Below are positions 16,858 through 24,887 of a stretch of 32,617 nt of DNA, piece after piece. The stretch is taken from the NCBI GenBank assembly GCA_021772095.1, contig JADYXR010000185.1:1-32617 (forward strand). Direction: 5' to 3'. The DNA comes from Candidatus Obscuribacter sp. Its GTDB lineage: Bacteria > Cyanobacteriota > Vampirovibrionia > Obscuribacterales > Obscuribacteraceae. The notes beneath the pieces are model-generated. The model was not told the origin of the DNA, did no database searches, and saw nothing but the letters and a program-made list of their open reading frames with translations. Both the position numbers and the translations under genes were made by a program. Position 1 is the stretch's first letter, and each line of letters opens with the position of its first letter.

Positions 16858-18543
16858 ATGACAACAACACAGCGCAAATCTCTAACTGTTCACCAGGTCC
16901 TCGATCAGCTCCGTGTTGAAGGTGTTCGATATCTGTTCGGCTCGGTGGCATCGTCTGATTCGCCAATCACGGCAAGCGTTATGGCGCTCCGAGGAAAAGA
17001 AGGCGGCGAGGCCTTATCGTTTGTCGGCTCTCTCCATGAGGCTTCCGCCGTTTTCATGGCGTCCGGTTACGCGCAAGCAACGTCGCTGTGCGGGGTCGTC
17101 AATATTTCGAGCGGTCACCTGCTCAACGCGGTTCCGGCAATCTACGCGGCCTACCGGTCTCAGACGCCTGTAGTGATTTTGGCGGACCAGGAAGATTCGC
17201 ACATCATCAACGACGATCCGCCACTGACGGTCGATCATCAGCTCACAGTCCGACCAATCACGAAATGGGTAGCCGAGGCTCGCACCGCCAGAGAAATCGG
17301 CAGGTTGATGAGACGCGCGTTCCATGAGGCGCTATCGCCACCAAAAGGTCCAGTGGTTTTGTCCATCCCGATCAATCTTCTGCTTTCGACCGCCAAGAGC
17401 CAGGTGCTTAGACCACCTCTGACCAGTCCGCTTGGTTCTGCCGATCAAAACTTTGTCAGCAAAGTGGTCGGGCACATCGTTCGCAGCGAAAATCCAGTGA
17501 TCATCGCCGGCAACGAAGTTTCACAATACCGCGCCAGACGTGACACAGTAATGATCTCCGAAGTCCTCGGTTGCCGCGTTTTTTCCGAAGCATCGCCTAT
17601 CGGCGTCAACTTTCCCAATCGCCATCCGCACTTCGCGGGCGTCTTGCCTCAAGATGTCGATGCGGCGCACAACAAGCTGAAAGAGCACGATTTGATTTTG
17701 TTGCTCGGCGTGCAAAACCGCTTGCCGAATCGAAGTGAAGGTCCGTCCATGGTGCCTGACACCGGCACCGTCATACAGATCAATATGGATGGCCGTCTGG
17801 CTGGAATGACATTCAGATCCACACTGGCTACGCAGGCGGACATCTCCGAAACTCTTTCTAGAATTAGAACTGAACTGCAGCTGGCCGTGGACAACGATTG
17901 GCTCATGAAAGCCAAAACCCGCTCGCGTACCGTTGTTCAGGCGATCGCCGAAGCGCGCCATCGTTCTGAAGAATCGCTGCTGTACCCTAATCCTTCCAAA
18001 CCGACGAATTTGTTCTGGCTGCTGCGAATGCTGGAAGGCATACGCCCTGCCAAGTCGGTCGTAGTAACCGATGTGGTGAGCGCCGGCACAATGCCTTTCG
18101 ACATTCTCAGCCTGGAGAGCGGTTCTTCGTTCTTTTCAAGCAACAGCGGTGTCAACGGCTTTGCAGCCGGAGCCAGTTGCGGAATACAGTTTGCTGGTTT
18201 TGACATTCCGATTATTTGTCTGACCGGTGACGAATCTTTTCTCGGCTATCCCCAAATGCTTTGGACAGCCCGGCATTACGGACTCAACACAAAATTCGTA
18301 ATCGCCAACACGCTGGGAAGGGCTCGTCTCAACATGCTGCCATCGGCGCCAACACGCAGACCTCCGCGTTTTGAAATCACCAGACCAGAGATGTCGTTTA
18401 CACGTCTAGCCGCATCAATGGACGTTCCGGCGCTACAGGTTCAACTATTCAGCGAATTGGAACCGGCGCTCAACCGGCTGTTCGCGGAGCCCGGACCATG
18501 TCTAATCGATGTGACCATTGATCCGGAATCGCTTATAACTTAG
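16858..18543 (+). CDS. Thiamine-diphosphate enzyme, benzoylformate decarboxylase/acetolactate synthase family
   Basis: This 561-residue ThDP enzyme has the three-domain order of this family. The N-terminal PYR domain carries the cofactor-activating Glu in SLHEASAVFMASGYA (E61). The middle domain starts near residue 200 (NPVIIAGNEVS). The C-terminal PP domain has the Mg/ThDP motif LTGDESFLGYPQMLWTARHY with the matching Asn about 27 residues later (N484). GDE replaces the common GDG. The phrase LWTARHYGL followed by FVIAN is closest, from memory, to benzoylformate decarboxylases, so a decarboxylase or lyase acting on a 2-oxoacid is likely. No ilvN-like regulatory subunit or mandelate gene lies beside it, so the substrate is open. 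Confidence 0.75.
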   Translation: MTTTQRKSLTVHQVLDQLRVEGVRYLFGSVASSDSPITASVMALRGKEGGEALSFVGSLHEASAVFMASGYAQATSLCGVVNISSGHLLNAVPAIYAAYRSQTPVVILADQEDSHIINDDPPLTVDHQLTVRPITKWVAEARTAREIGRLMRRAFHEALSPPKGPVVLSIPINLLLSTAKSQVLRPPLTSPLGSADQNFVSKVVGHIVRSENPVIIAGNEVSQYRARRDTVMISEVLGCRVFSEASPIGVNFPNRHPHFAGVLPQDVDAAHNKLKEHDLILLLGVQNRLPNRSEGPSMVPDTGTVIQINMDGRLAGMTFRSTLATQADISETLSRIRTELQLAVDNDWLMKAKTRSRTVVQAIAEARHRSEESLLYPNPSKPTNLFWLLRMLEGIRPAKSVVVTDVVSAGTMPFDILSLESGSSFFSSNSGVNGFAAGASCGIQFAGFDIPIICLTGDESFLGYPQMLWTARHYGLNTKFVIANTLGRARLNMLPSAPTRRPPRFEITRPEMSFTRLAASMDVPALQVQLFSELEPALNRLFAEPGPCLIDVTIDPESLIT

Positions 18544-18907
18544 AGCCTGCTGCCAAGTTAAACATTTCTAGTTTAAACCTCAACAATAAGATCAGCCTGC
18601 AGTCGCCATCGCGACAGGCACTGCTTTTACAAGCATTGTGCCGATCCTTGCAAATAGACTATCTATCAGCTCCTCGCTGCCCACGAACAGAGCTGCCGTT
18701 TGGCTGCTCATCAAAAAGTGCCTGCACCGCTTGATTACAAACCGCTTGACATTTATATTGCGAAAAAAACTCAAGAACCTTATCTAAATTGGAAAGTAAC
18801 GGCATTTCAAAGGGGTGTCGCGATAAAATTTGAACTCGTAGTCGGCAACAAACTAGCGCCAGGTAATGAACGTGAATACTCTAGCGAGAGATAGTAAGGA
18901 CCAAACC
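18544..18907 (+). other. Intergenic region upstream of korAB
   Basis: No convincing gene is present in these 364 bases. A possible sigma-70 promoter is TTGATT (18731-18736), a 17-base spacer and TATATT (18754-18759), about 150 bases before korA. A separate perfect TTGACA at 18746-18751 has no good partner. A weak inverted repeat (TTAAAC/GTTTAA) lies near 18560-18580, close behind the ThDP gene. Confidence 0.35.
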
Positions 18908-20707
18908 ATGGACAAGAAGCTCATCGTCAATGACTTCTCGATCCACGTAGCAACGGTAAATGGCTCAGGAAGCCAATCGTCAAACGCAGTGCTCTTGAAA
19001 TCAATTTTTCAAATGGGCATTCCAGTAAGCGGCAAAAACCTCTTTCCATCGAACATCATGGGCTTGCCGACCTGGTTTACCATCCGCGTCAACAAGGATG
19101 GTTACATTGCACGGAAAAAAGAGGTCGATATTTTAGTCGCAATGAATCCTCAGACAGCCGTCGATGACATCAAAGCTTTGAGACCGGGCGCGGTTTGCGT
19201 AAGCCCCGTCGAATTGAATCTCGACAAGATTCGCGATGACGTGCAGCACTATCTTGTGCCCTTCGGCGAGCTTGCCAACAAAGCTTCCGACAACGTCAAA
19301 CTGAAAAAACTTTTGACAAACATCATTTATGTAGGTGTTGTTGCCGAGCTTCTCGAAATCGATCAAGTTGAAATCGATGCGGCGATCGCTCGACAGTTCG
19401 AAGGCAAAACCAAAGCAATCGACCTCAACATCCATGCTGCCAAAATCGGTCGCGAGTGGGCGAAAGAGAATCTGAAAAAATCGGATCCTTATCGCGTCGA
19501 ACGCCTGAATTTGACCCAGGGCAAAATTATTGTTGAAGGAAACAAGGCAGCAGCTATCGGTTGCTTGTTCGCCGGAGTCTCAGTTGTAACCTGGTATCCG
19601 ATTACTCCTTCATCGAGTCTTTGCGAAGAGTTGATCGATTACCTCGACAGATTTCGCACCGATAAAGAAACCGGTAAAAAATCGTACGCGGTTGTTCAAG
19701 CCGAAGACGAATTGGCTGCAGTCGGAATGGCTATTGGAGCCGGTTGGGCAGGATCGCGTTCGATGACTTCAACTTCCGGACCTGGAATTTCTTTGATGGC
19801 TGAATTTGTCGGCTTCGCATATTTCACGGAAATCCCGGTTGTGATCTTCGATGTGCAAAGAGTTGGACCGTCAACCGGTCTGCCTACGCGCACCTCGCAA
19901 GCTGACTTGCTCTCGGCTTACTTGCTTTCTCACGGTGATACCAAACACGTTGTGTTATTGCCGAACTCAGTCGGCGAATGCTACGAGATGGCGATGGAAG
20001 CTTTCGATCTTGCCGAACGCCTGCAAACACCAGTGTTTGTACTGAGCGATCTCGACCTCGGAATGAATATGTGGATGTCTGATCCGTTTATCTATCCTGA
20101 AAAACCTTTTGATCGCGGCAAAGTTCTTTCCAAAGAAGATCTTGAAAGATTGGGTGGATTCGGGCGTTACGACGATGTCGACGGCGACGGCATGACATAC
20201 AGAACATTGCCTGGAACCGAACATCCTAAAGCCGGCTACTTCGTTCGCGGCAGCGGACACAACAAGAACGCCGCTTACAGTGAGCGTCCTGAAGATTACA
20301 TGTATCTGATGGATCGTCTGCTGAAGAAATTCGATAACGCAAAAGCACTGATTCCGCAAATCGAAGTCGATCAAAATAACGACGCGAAGATCGGCATCAT
20401 CGCTTTTGGATCCACTCACTGGGCTATTCTCGAAACTAGAGATATGCTCGCCAACGAAAAAATCGCAACCAGCTATTGCCGACTTCGCGCCCTGCCTTTG
20501 ACCAAGGGAGTCGAGCAATTCATCGATGCACACGACAGAGTTTATATCGTCGAACAAAACCGCGATGGACAAATGCTCGACATTCTCCGCATGGAGATGC
20601 CGCATCTGACCGCGAAAATGAAATCGGTGCGCCACTATAACGGCATGCCGATCGACGCCGAATTCGTCGTCAATGGTATTTTGGAACAAGAGAAGAACGC
20701 GAGGTAG
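18908..20707 (+). CDS. korA: 2-oxoacid:ferredoxin oxidoreductase, fused gamma-alpha subunit
   Basis: This subunit works with the next gene product to oxidise a 2-oxoacid (probably 2-oxoglutarate) to the acyl-CoA with reduction of ferredoxin, or runs the reverse carboxylation. Residues 1-185 form the gamma domain (VATVNGSGSQSSNAVLLKSI, then DILVAMNPQTAVDDI). From about 200 the alpha domain has TWYPITPSS (about 229-236), VQAEDELAAVGMAIGAGWAG and TSTSGPGISLMAEF, all typical of KorA-type proteins. The frame opens at 18866, but AAGGA at 18896-18900 sits 7 bases before ATG 18908, which I take as the start (599 residues). The gamma-alpha fusion is common in bacterial KorA. The stop is 10 bases before korB. 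Confidence 0.93.
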   Translation: MDKKLIVNDFSIHVATVNGSGSQSSNAVLLKSIFQMGIPVSGKNLFPSNIMGLPTWFTIRVNKDGYIARKKEVDILVAMNPQTAVDDIKALRPGAVCVSPVELNLDKIRDDVQHYLVPFGELANKASDNVKLKKLLTNIIYVGVVAELLEIDQVEIDAAIARQFEGKTKAIDLNIHAAKIGREWAKENLKKSDPYRVERLNLTQGKIIVEGNKAAAIGCLFAGVSVVTWYPITPSSSLCEELIDYLDRFRTDKETGKKSYAVVQAEDELAAVGMAIGAGWAGSRSMTSTSGPGISLMAEFVGFAYFTEIPVVIFDVQRVGPSTGLPTRTSQADLLSAYLLSHGDTKHVVLLPNSVGECYEMAMEAFDLAERLQTPVFVLSDLDLGMNMWMSDPFIYPEKPFDRGKVLSKEDLERLGGFGRYDDVDGDGMTYRTLPGTEHPKAGYFVRGSGHNKNAAYSERPEDYMYLMDRLLKKFDNAKALIPQIEVDQNNDAKIGIIAFGSTHWAILETRDMLANEKIATSYCRLRALPLTKGVEQFIDAHDRVYIVEQNRDGQMLDILRMEMPHLTAKMKSVRHYNGMPIDAEFVVNGILEQEKNAR

Positions 20708-20717
20708 ATGGCAGATC

Positions 20718-21770
20718 ATGGTTTCATCAACAACACCCCCAGCGCCTAAAGCACCAGTCACCAACAAAATTGGTTTGACTCTGGCGGACTATAAAGGATC
20801 GCCTTCAACACTTTGCGATGGTTGCGGACACGACGCAATCACCAGCCAAATCATCAAAGCGTTTTGGGAATTATCAATCGAACCGCACCAGGTAGCAAAG
20901 TTCAGCGGCATCGGTTGCTCGAGCAAAACGCCTGCATATTTCTTGAGTCGCGCTCACGGTTTCAACTCGGTACACGGACGTATGCCGTCAGTTGCAACAG
21001 GCGCTCACATGGCTAATCACAAGCTGATCACCCTCGGTGTCAGCGGCGATGGCGACACTGCCAGCATCGGTCTTGGACAGTTCGGTCACTTGATCCGACG
21101 CAACGTGCCTATGGTGTACATCGTTGAAAACAACGGTGTGTATGGTTTGACGAAAGGACAATTTTCAGCTACCGCCGACATCGGCTCCACGTTGAAAGAT
21201 GGTACCGTCAACCGTCAAACCGCAATCGACCTTTGCGGATTGGCTATTGAACTGGGTTGCGGTTACGTCGCTCGTTCATTCGCCGGCGATCCGAAACAAC
21301 TGGTTGCCTTGATCAAAGGCGCGCTCGCTCACAAAGGCACCGCACTTCTTGATGTAATCAGCCCATGCGTGACTTTCAACAATCACGATGGATCGACAAA
21401 GAGCTACAAATACGCAAAAGAAATGGATCGACCACTTCACGAACTGGGATTCATCCCGTTCTACGAACAAATCACGGTCGATTACGAACCGGGCACAGTG
21501 CAAGATGTTCAAATGCATGACGGCTCGCACATGCGATTGAAGAAGATCGGCAACGACTACGATCCAACCGATCGTTTCGTCGCCGACCGCGCAATCCACC
21601 AATCGCACAAAGATGGGACGTTGCTCACCGGCTTGCTCTACGTCGACGAATCGCAGCAGAATTACAGTTCTTTAGCCAATCTCGTTGACGTACCGCTCGC
21701 CAGTCTCGGTCAGAACGAATTGCGTCCGCCAAAATCGGCGCTTGATGAAATCATGGCTGAATTGACCTGA
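20718..21770 (+). CDS. korB: 2-oxoacid:ferredoxin oxidoreductase, beta subunit
   Basis: This is the ThDP- and iron-sulfur-cluster-binding partner of korA. STLCDGCGHDAI contains the CxxC cluster ligands near residue 35, with further Cys in GIGCSSKTP and SPCVTFNNH. The ThDP/Mg motif is SGDGDTASIG (GDGD at about 110-113) followed by IVENNGVYG. The frame extends upstream to 20673, but that part overlaps korA in another frame; ATG 20718 is the natural start, giving 350 residues. GAGG at 20701-20704 is a rather distant ribosome binding site, so translation is probably coupled to korA. A strong terminator follows the gene. Confidence 0.94.
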   Translation: MVSSTTPPAPKAPVTNKIGLTLADYKGSPSTLCDGCGHDAITSQIIKAFWELSIEPHQVAKFSGIGCSSKTPAYFLSRAHGFNSVHGRMPSVATGAHMANHKLITLGVSGDGDTASIGLGQFGHLIRRNVPMVYIVENNGVYGLTKGQFSATADIGSTLKDGTVNRQTAIDLCGLAIELGCGYVARSFAGDPKQLVALIKGALAHKGTALLDVISPCVTFNNHDGSTKSYKYAKEMDRPLHELGFIPFYEQITVDYEPGTVQDVQMHDGSHMRLKKIGNDYDPTDRFVADRAIHQSHKDGTLLTGLLYVDESQQNYSSLANLVDVPLASLGQNELRPPKSALDEIMAELT

Positions 21771-21836
21771 GGACAAAACGGTTGATGTCGGCAAAATGAT
21801 CGTGCCGATGGTGACTGAACTAAATGGATAATTTTG

Positions 21837-21870
21837 AAACCAGCGCTATTACGGCGCTGGTTTCTGTTTT
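21837..21870 (+). terminator. Intrinsic terminator of korAB
   Basis: AAACCAGCGC and GCGCTGGTTT form a perfect 10-bp stem with a 7-base loop, followed by CTGTTTT. It lies 66 bases past the korB stop. This is the clearest terminator in the window. Confidence 0.88.
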
Positions 21871-22258
21871 GATGCCCGCACAAATTCATTTTCTCGCGCG
21901 GACGCTCGAGCAGTGATGGCACCAGTGGTAGTGGCGGGTTAAATCACTGCAGACGAGGAGTATAGAATTTGGCTTCATGATACGCTCGCAGAGACCTGGT
22001 TCTGCCCTCCGCACGAAGAGCCGGAACAAGTCGTCATGTGGTTTTCCACAGACGGGCCCATTGCGAAGTCCTTCCGACGAATGGTATCAATTTAGTGATT
22101 GAACTCATCAAAAAAACTGTGCTTTACCGTGGGTTAAGGCCAGTTTCAGCGTGATTCCACTAGTGTGATCGCAACCGCTCAAACCCGGTCAGGTTGTGGG
22201 GTACCAAAGTTTCACAATCATTTGAGATGCTTGGTTTACGATCCCAGGAGCACTGAGA
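21871..22258 (+). other. Intergenic region between korAB terminator and the zincin gene
   Basis: No confident gene is present. The stretch 21916-22095 has a protein-like frame broken by TAA (listed separately). A TGTGG-TTTT-CCACA hairpin lies at about 22036-22049. The promoter of the following gene should lie within the last 100 bases, but I could not place a -10/-35 pair. Confidence 0.4.
21916..22095 (+). pseudogene. Possible small gene remnant with one in-frame stop
   Basis: ATG 21916 opens a frame reading MAPVVVAG, then TAA at 21940-21942. The same frame then stays open for 50 codons to TAG 22093-22095, with aromatic-rich, protein-like sequence (DEEYRIWLHDTLAETWF, QVVMWFSTDGPIAK). GAGGAG at 21955-21960 precedes an ATT by 6 bases, so a non-canonical start is conceivable but improbable. 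It may be chance; no family is recognised. Confidence 0.25.
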
Positions 22259-23632
22259 ATGGATAACGTCGAACTGTCCGAAAAAAAAACAAAGAATAAT
22301 GATGCCTCTGCAGTTTTGATCGATTTCAACGCTGAGCAAGATTCGTCTAAACGTGACGCGTCAAAAAACGGCATGCTTGACACCACTAAGTCCTTAATTC
22401 GAAGTGCCCCGATGTTGGATCACTCTCTTTCGGCAATCTCAGCTCGAGTTGCCTATTTCGGTGTGACGGACCAGTTGCACGTCGACCAGTACACGATGAG
22501 AAAGAGCCTGGAGCGAATGAAAAGTCCGGTGGCAAAGCAGCTTGTCGATGTGATGGACGACCTTGTCGCCAAGGATTGGCAAATTCTCAAAGAACCTCTC
22601 CTTTCGAGCAGCGGCGGTTCTTACAACGAGTTTTCCCGCCGATTATGGTACAGCGAGCGTTTCGCGTTGCCAGGTTACTTGCTAGGACAATCTCCGGTGA
22701 AACGTGCCCTGTCCTATCCTTTTTCTCACGAGCTTGGCCATCATAAGCCTTCTCTATGTTACTCCGTTGATTCGCCGGCGGCTGATGCGGAGACGATGGC
22801 AAAACGCCATTTGCTTGGAGAAGCGAAGGCGATGCTTACTGAGATTCACATCACTGAAGAGCTGAAGGTGCCTCCACATTCGAACACCTTAGCGAGAAAG
22901 ACCGCGCTGTCAAATGGAAGTCTAGGGGCACAAATACTGATAGATCATGCGCAGGTTACTTCAGCACTAAGAAATCCTTTGGCACCAAAGGCGGTGCAGG
23001 ATTCCAATGTTAATAGAATGGTCAACAGTTATCTAGAAGAAACATTTGGTCGCAATTTGATCGATCCAGAAACCGGCAAGGTTCGTCCATTCGATTTAAA
23101 GGCCGGGATAAATGGTCCAGTGATTGCAGAACTCGCTGAAGACCCATCCTTTCGATATCTAACATCGAAGTACAAAGAATTACGCAATGAACCCGATGTT
23201 GAACACCGATCGAGATTAGGAAGATTCTTTAAAGCAGGTGAAACGAAAACAGGATCCATTATGATGCGTGGGCTTAAAGGAGCCGGTGCCGTTGGTGGCA
23301 TGTTGATGGTCACTGACGTCTACGGAGCCTTTCAAGATAGTTCAGCTGCGGGTTTCGGAAGAATCGGAAAATTGGCAACCGAGGTTGCTGGTTTTGAAGC
23401 CGGCACCGCATCTGGTACTGCTGCTTCTTTAAAACTACTGTCGAAGCATCCCAAAACAAGGATTATCACCTCGCTTGGCGCCGGACTATCAGGGGCTTAT
23501 GGCGCAGGTGAATACATCGGCAAGCATGTCGAAACAATGATTAAAGGAAACACCCCGATTACCAGTACGGCAGATCGTCCGATGACGCCAACCGCTCAGA
23601 AGATTCTAAACGCGAATCTGCCAATTCGTTGA
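22259..23632 (+). CDS. Unrecognised protein with HExxH zincin motif and Gly/Ala-rich hydrophobic tail
   Basis: This 457-residue protein does not match a family I know. It has no signal peptide; the first 50 residues are polar and probably disordered. At about 157-161 it has HELGH, preceded by hydrophobic YPFS, which is a zinc-metallopeptidase active-site motif. Glu188 or Glu195 in LLGEAKAMLTE could be the third ligand (gluzincin-like). The middle part (about 200-320) is mixed and charged. Residues of about 335-435 form Gly/Ala-rich hydrophobic segments (KGAGAVGGMLMVTDVYGAF, SLGAGLSGAYGAGEYIG) of the kind found in membrane-inserting or polymorphic-toxin-like proteins. AGGAG at 22246-22250 is 8 bases before ATG 22259, a good start. 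It stands alone between a terminator region and a convergent gene, with no obvious immunity gene. A secreted or injected protease effector is possible, but that is inference. Confidence 0.65.
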   Translation: MDNVELSEKKTKNNDASAVLIDFNAEQDSSKRDASKNGMLDTTKSLIRSAPMLDHSLSAISARVAYFGVTDQLHVDQYTMRKSLERMKSPVAKQLVDVMDDLVAKDWQILKEPLLSSSGGSYNEFSRRLWYSERFALPGYLLGQSPVKRALSYPFSHELGHHKPSLCYSVDSPAADAETMAKRHLLGEAKAMLTEIHITEELKVPPHSNTLARKTALSNGSLGAQILIDHAQVTSALRNPLAPKAVQDSNVNRMVNSYLEETFGRNLIDPETGKVRPFDLKAGINGPVIAELAEDPSFRYLTSKYKELRNEPDVEHRSRLGRFFKAGETKTGSIMMRGLKGAGAVGGMLMVTDVYGAFQDSSAAGFGRIGKLATEVAGFEAGTASGTAASLKLLSKHPKTRIITSLGAGLSGAYGAGEYIGKHVETMIKGNTPITSTADRPMTPTAQKILNANLPIR

Positions 23633-23679
23633 GCCGCGTCATCGCGTCGCGCTGCAACGCGTGCAATTCCAAATAGAAG

Positions 23680-24831
23680 CTACAAAAGCCCTTCGAGCTG
23701 ATAAAGTTCTCGACAGTTTGCGTAGAGAATATTTTCAGCAACTCTTTGCGCATCAACACTTTTTAAATAATTTTCTGAAACCAGCTGGTTTAAAACGGCA
23801 CTCAGATTGTTTTTCAAAGTGATAGCACCATACCAGTGCATCTCTGGAATGCTGTGACCATCAGTGCCAGCTAATATTTTGCTGGTCGGCGCGGAGGCTA
23901 TAGTTTCAAAAAGAATATTTCTAAAAGCAGCGGAAACTAAAATTGAAGTGAGCGACAAATCCAAATAACAATTTGGAAACACTGAACATAGATATGCAGC
24001 TTCCCTATGATACGGATAGCAGTGCAGAAAAACGAACCGGCATGCTGCGAAGCGTTTATCCTTTAGTATCGGAGTCATGACAGTTGGATTTGACTCATGC
24101 AGAACCAGGTCGGTGTCCCCGATTCCAGTATGAACTTGAATTGGAAGATTCAACCGACCAGCTATTTCAAACGATTGAAGCAGAAGCTGTTCATATAGCG
24201 GATGCTTCGTCATGCGAAATGAAATCTTCGATAACTCAACGGACTTTTTGATACTATCGAAGTCAGCCTTCGAAGATACGCTTCGCGCGTGTGGATCTGA
24301 TGGCAGTCCGCCTCGGTACGCGGCTACAGTTTTAAGTCCGACGACTCGCACCCTGGAACTGTCGAGCGAGCGAAGCTGCGCATCGAGTGCATCTTCTAAC
24401 TCGCTGAACGTTTTTGATTCGTTGAACAGTTTTTCCAGCAACGTCTCAATCCGCAATATTCGATAGACCGGTCGCTCGCACACTTTCGATAATTCAGAAA
24501 TCGGCATCATTGACGGCTGCAAATAACCGTCATCAACAAGCAAAGCACCTATCGAAGCGTCGTCCCAGAGCTCATTGACGTGAGCAGCAGTGGTGGACTT
24601 CTGACGAAGTTCTATTAACTCTTCTTCGGTATTGAAAGAAACAATCTCACGAAGTTGCTCCAACATATTCATGTAGTGCAAACTGTTTGGAACATGGTTC
24701 TGAATTATCGACATCGAATTCGATTCTGTAAACGCTCGCCGAAATCCGATAACATCGATCTCCAGGGGGCGCTTGAGCAGCGAATGCGCATGGTTGTCGA
24801 TTAAGACGCTTTTGGTAAGATCAATCTTCAT
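23680..24831 (-). CDS. Amidohydrolase of the FluG N-terminal/COG2159 type
   Basis: This 383-residue metal-dependent hydrolase has a TIM-barrel. Metal motifs in order are IDNHAHSLL (HxH near the N-terminus), PIQVHTGIGDTD (His), FVFLHCYPYH (His) and LAGTDGHSIPEMHW (Asp). This is the Amidohydro_2 pattern. The gene lies 56 bases downstream of a glutamine-synthetase-like gene on the same strand. In fungal FluG and plant nodulin/GSI-like fusions the same two domains are joined in one chain, so the pair probably acts on one substrate, such as a gamma-glutamyl amide, with one enzyme making and the other breaking the bond. The substrate is unknown. The start at ATG 24831 has no clear ribosome binding site. 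Confidence 0.8.
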   Translation of the reverse strand: MKIDLTKSVLIDNHAHSLLKRPLEIDVIGFRRAFTESNSMSIIQNHVPNSLHYMNMLEQLREIVSFNTEEELIELRQKSTTAAHVNELWDDASIGALLVDDGYLQPSMMPISELSKVCERPVYRILRIETLLEKLFNESKTFSELEDALDAQLRSLDSSRVRVVGLKTVAAYRGGLPSDPHARSVSSKADFDSIKKSVELSKISFRMTKHPLYEQLLLQSFEIAGRLNLPIQVHTGIGDTDLVLHESNPTVMTPILKDKRFAACRFVFLHCYPYHREAAYLCSVFPNCYLDLSLTSILVSAAFRNILFETIASAPTSKILAGTDGHSIPEMHWYGAITLKNNLSAVLNQLVSENYLKSVDAQRVAENILYANCRELYQLEGLL

Positions 24832-24887
24832 TTAACAATAAACCGCTTTGTATACCACATCGCTTTTAGTTCCGCACTCAGAATTAC

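Noticed and set aside
18700..18894. 64-residue frame before korA from TTG
   Set aside because: No ATG or GTG start, no ribosome binding site, and it overlaps the likely korA promoter and leader.
19967..20767. 266-residue minus-strand open frame
   Set aside because: Antisense to korA/korB, which have clear family motifs; the open frame follows from codon use in korA.
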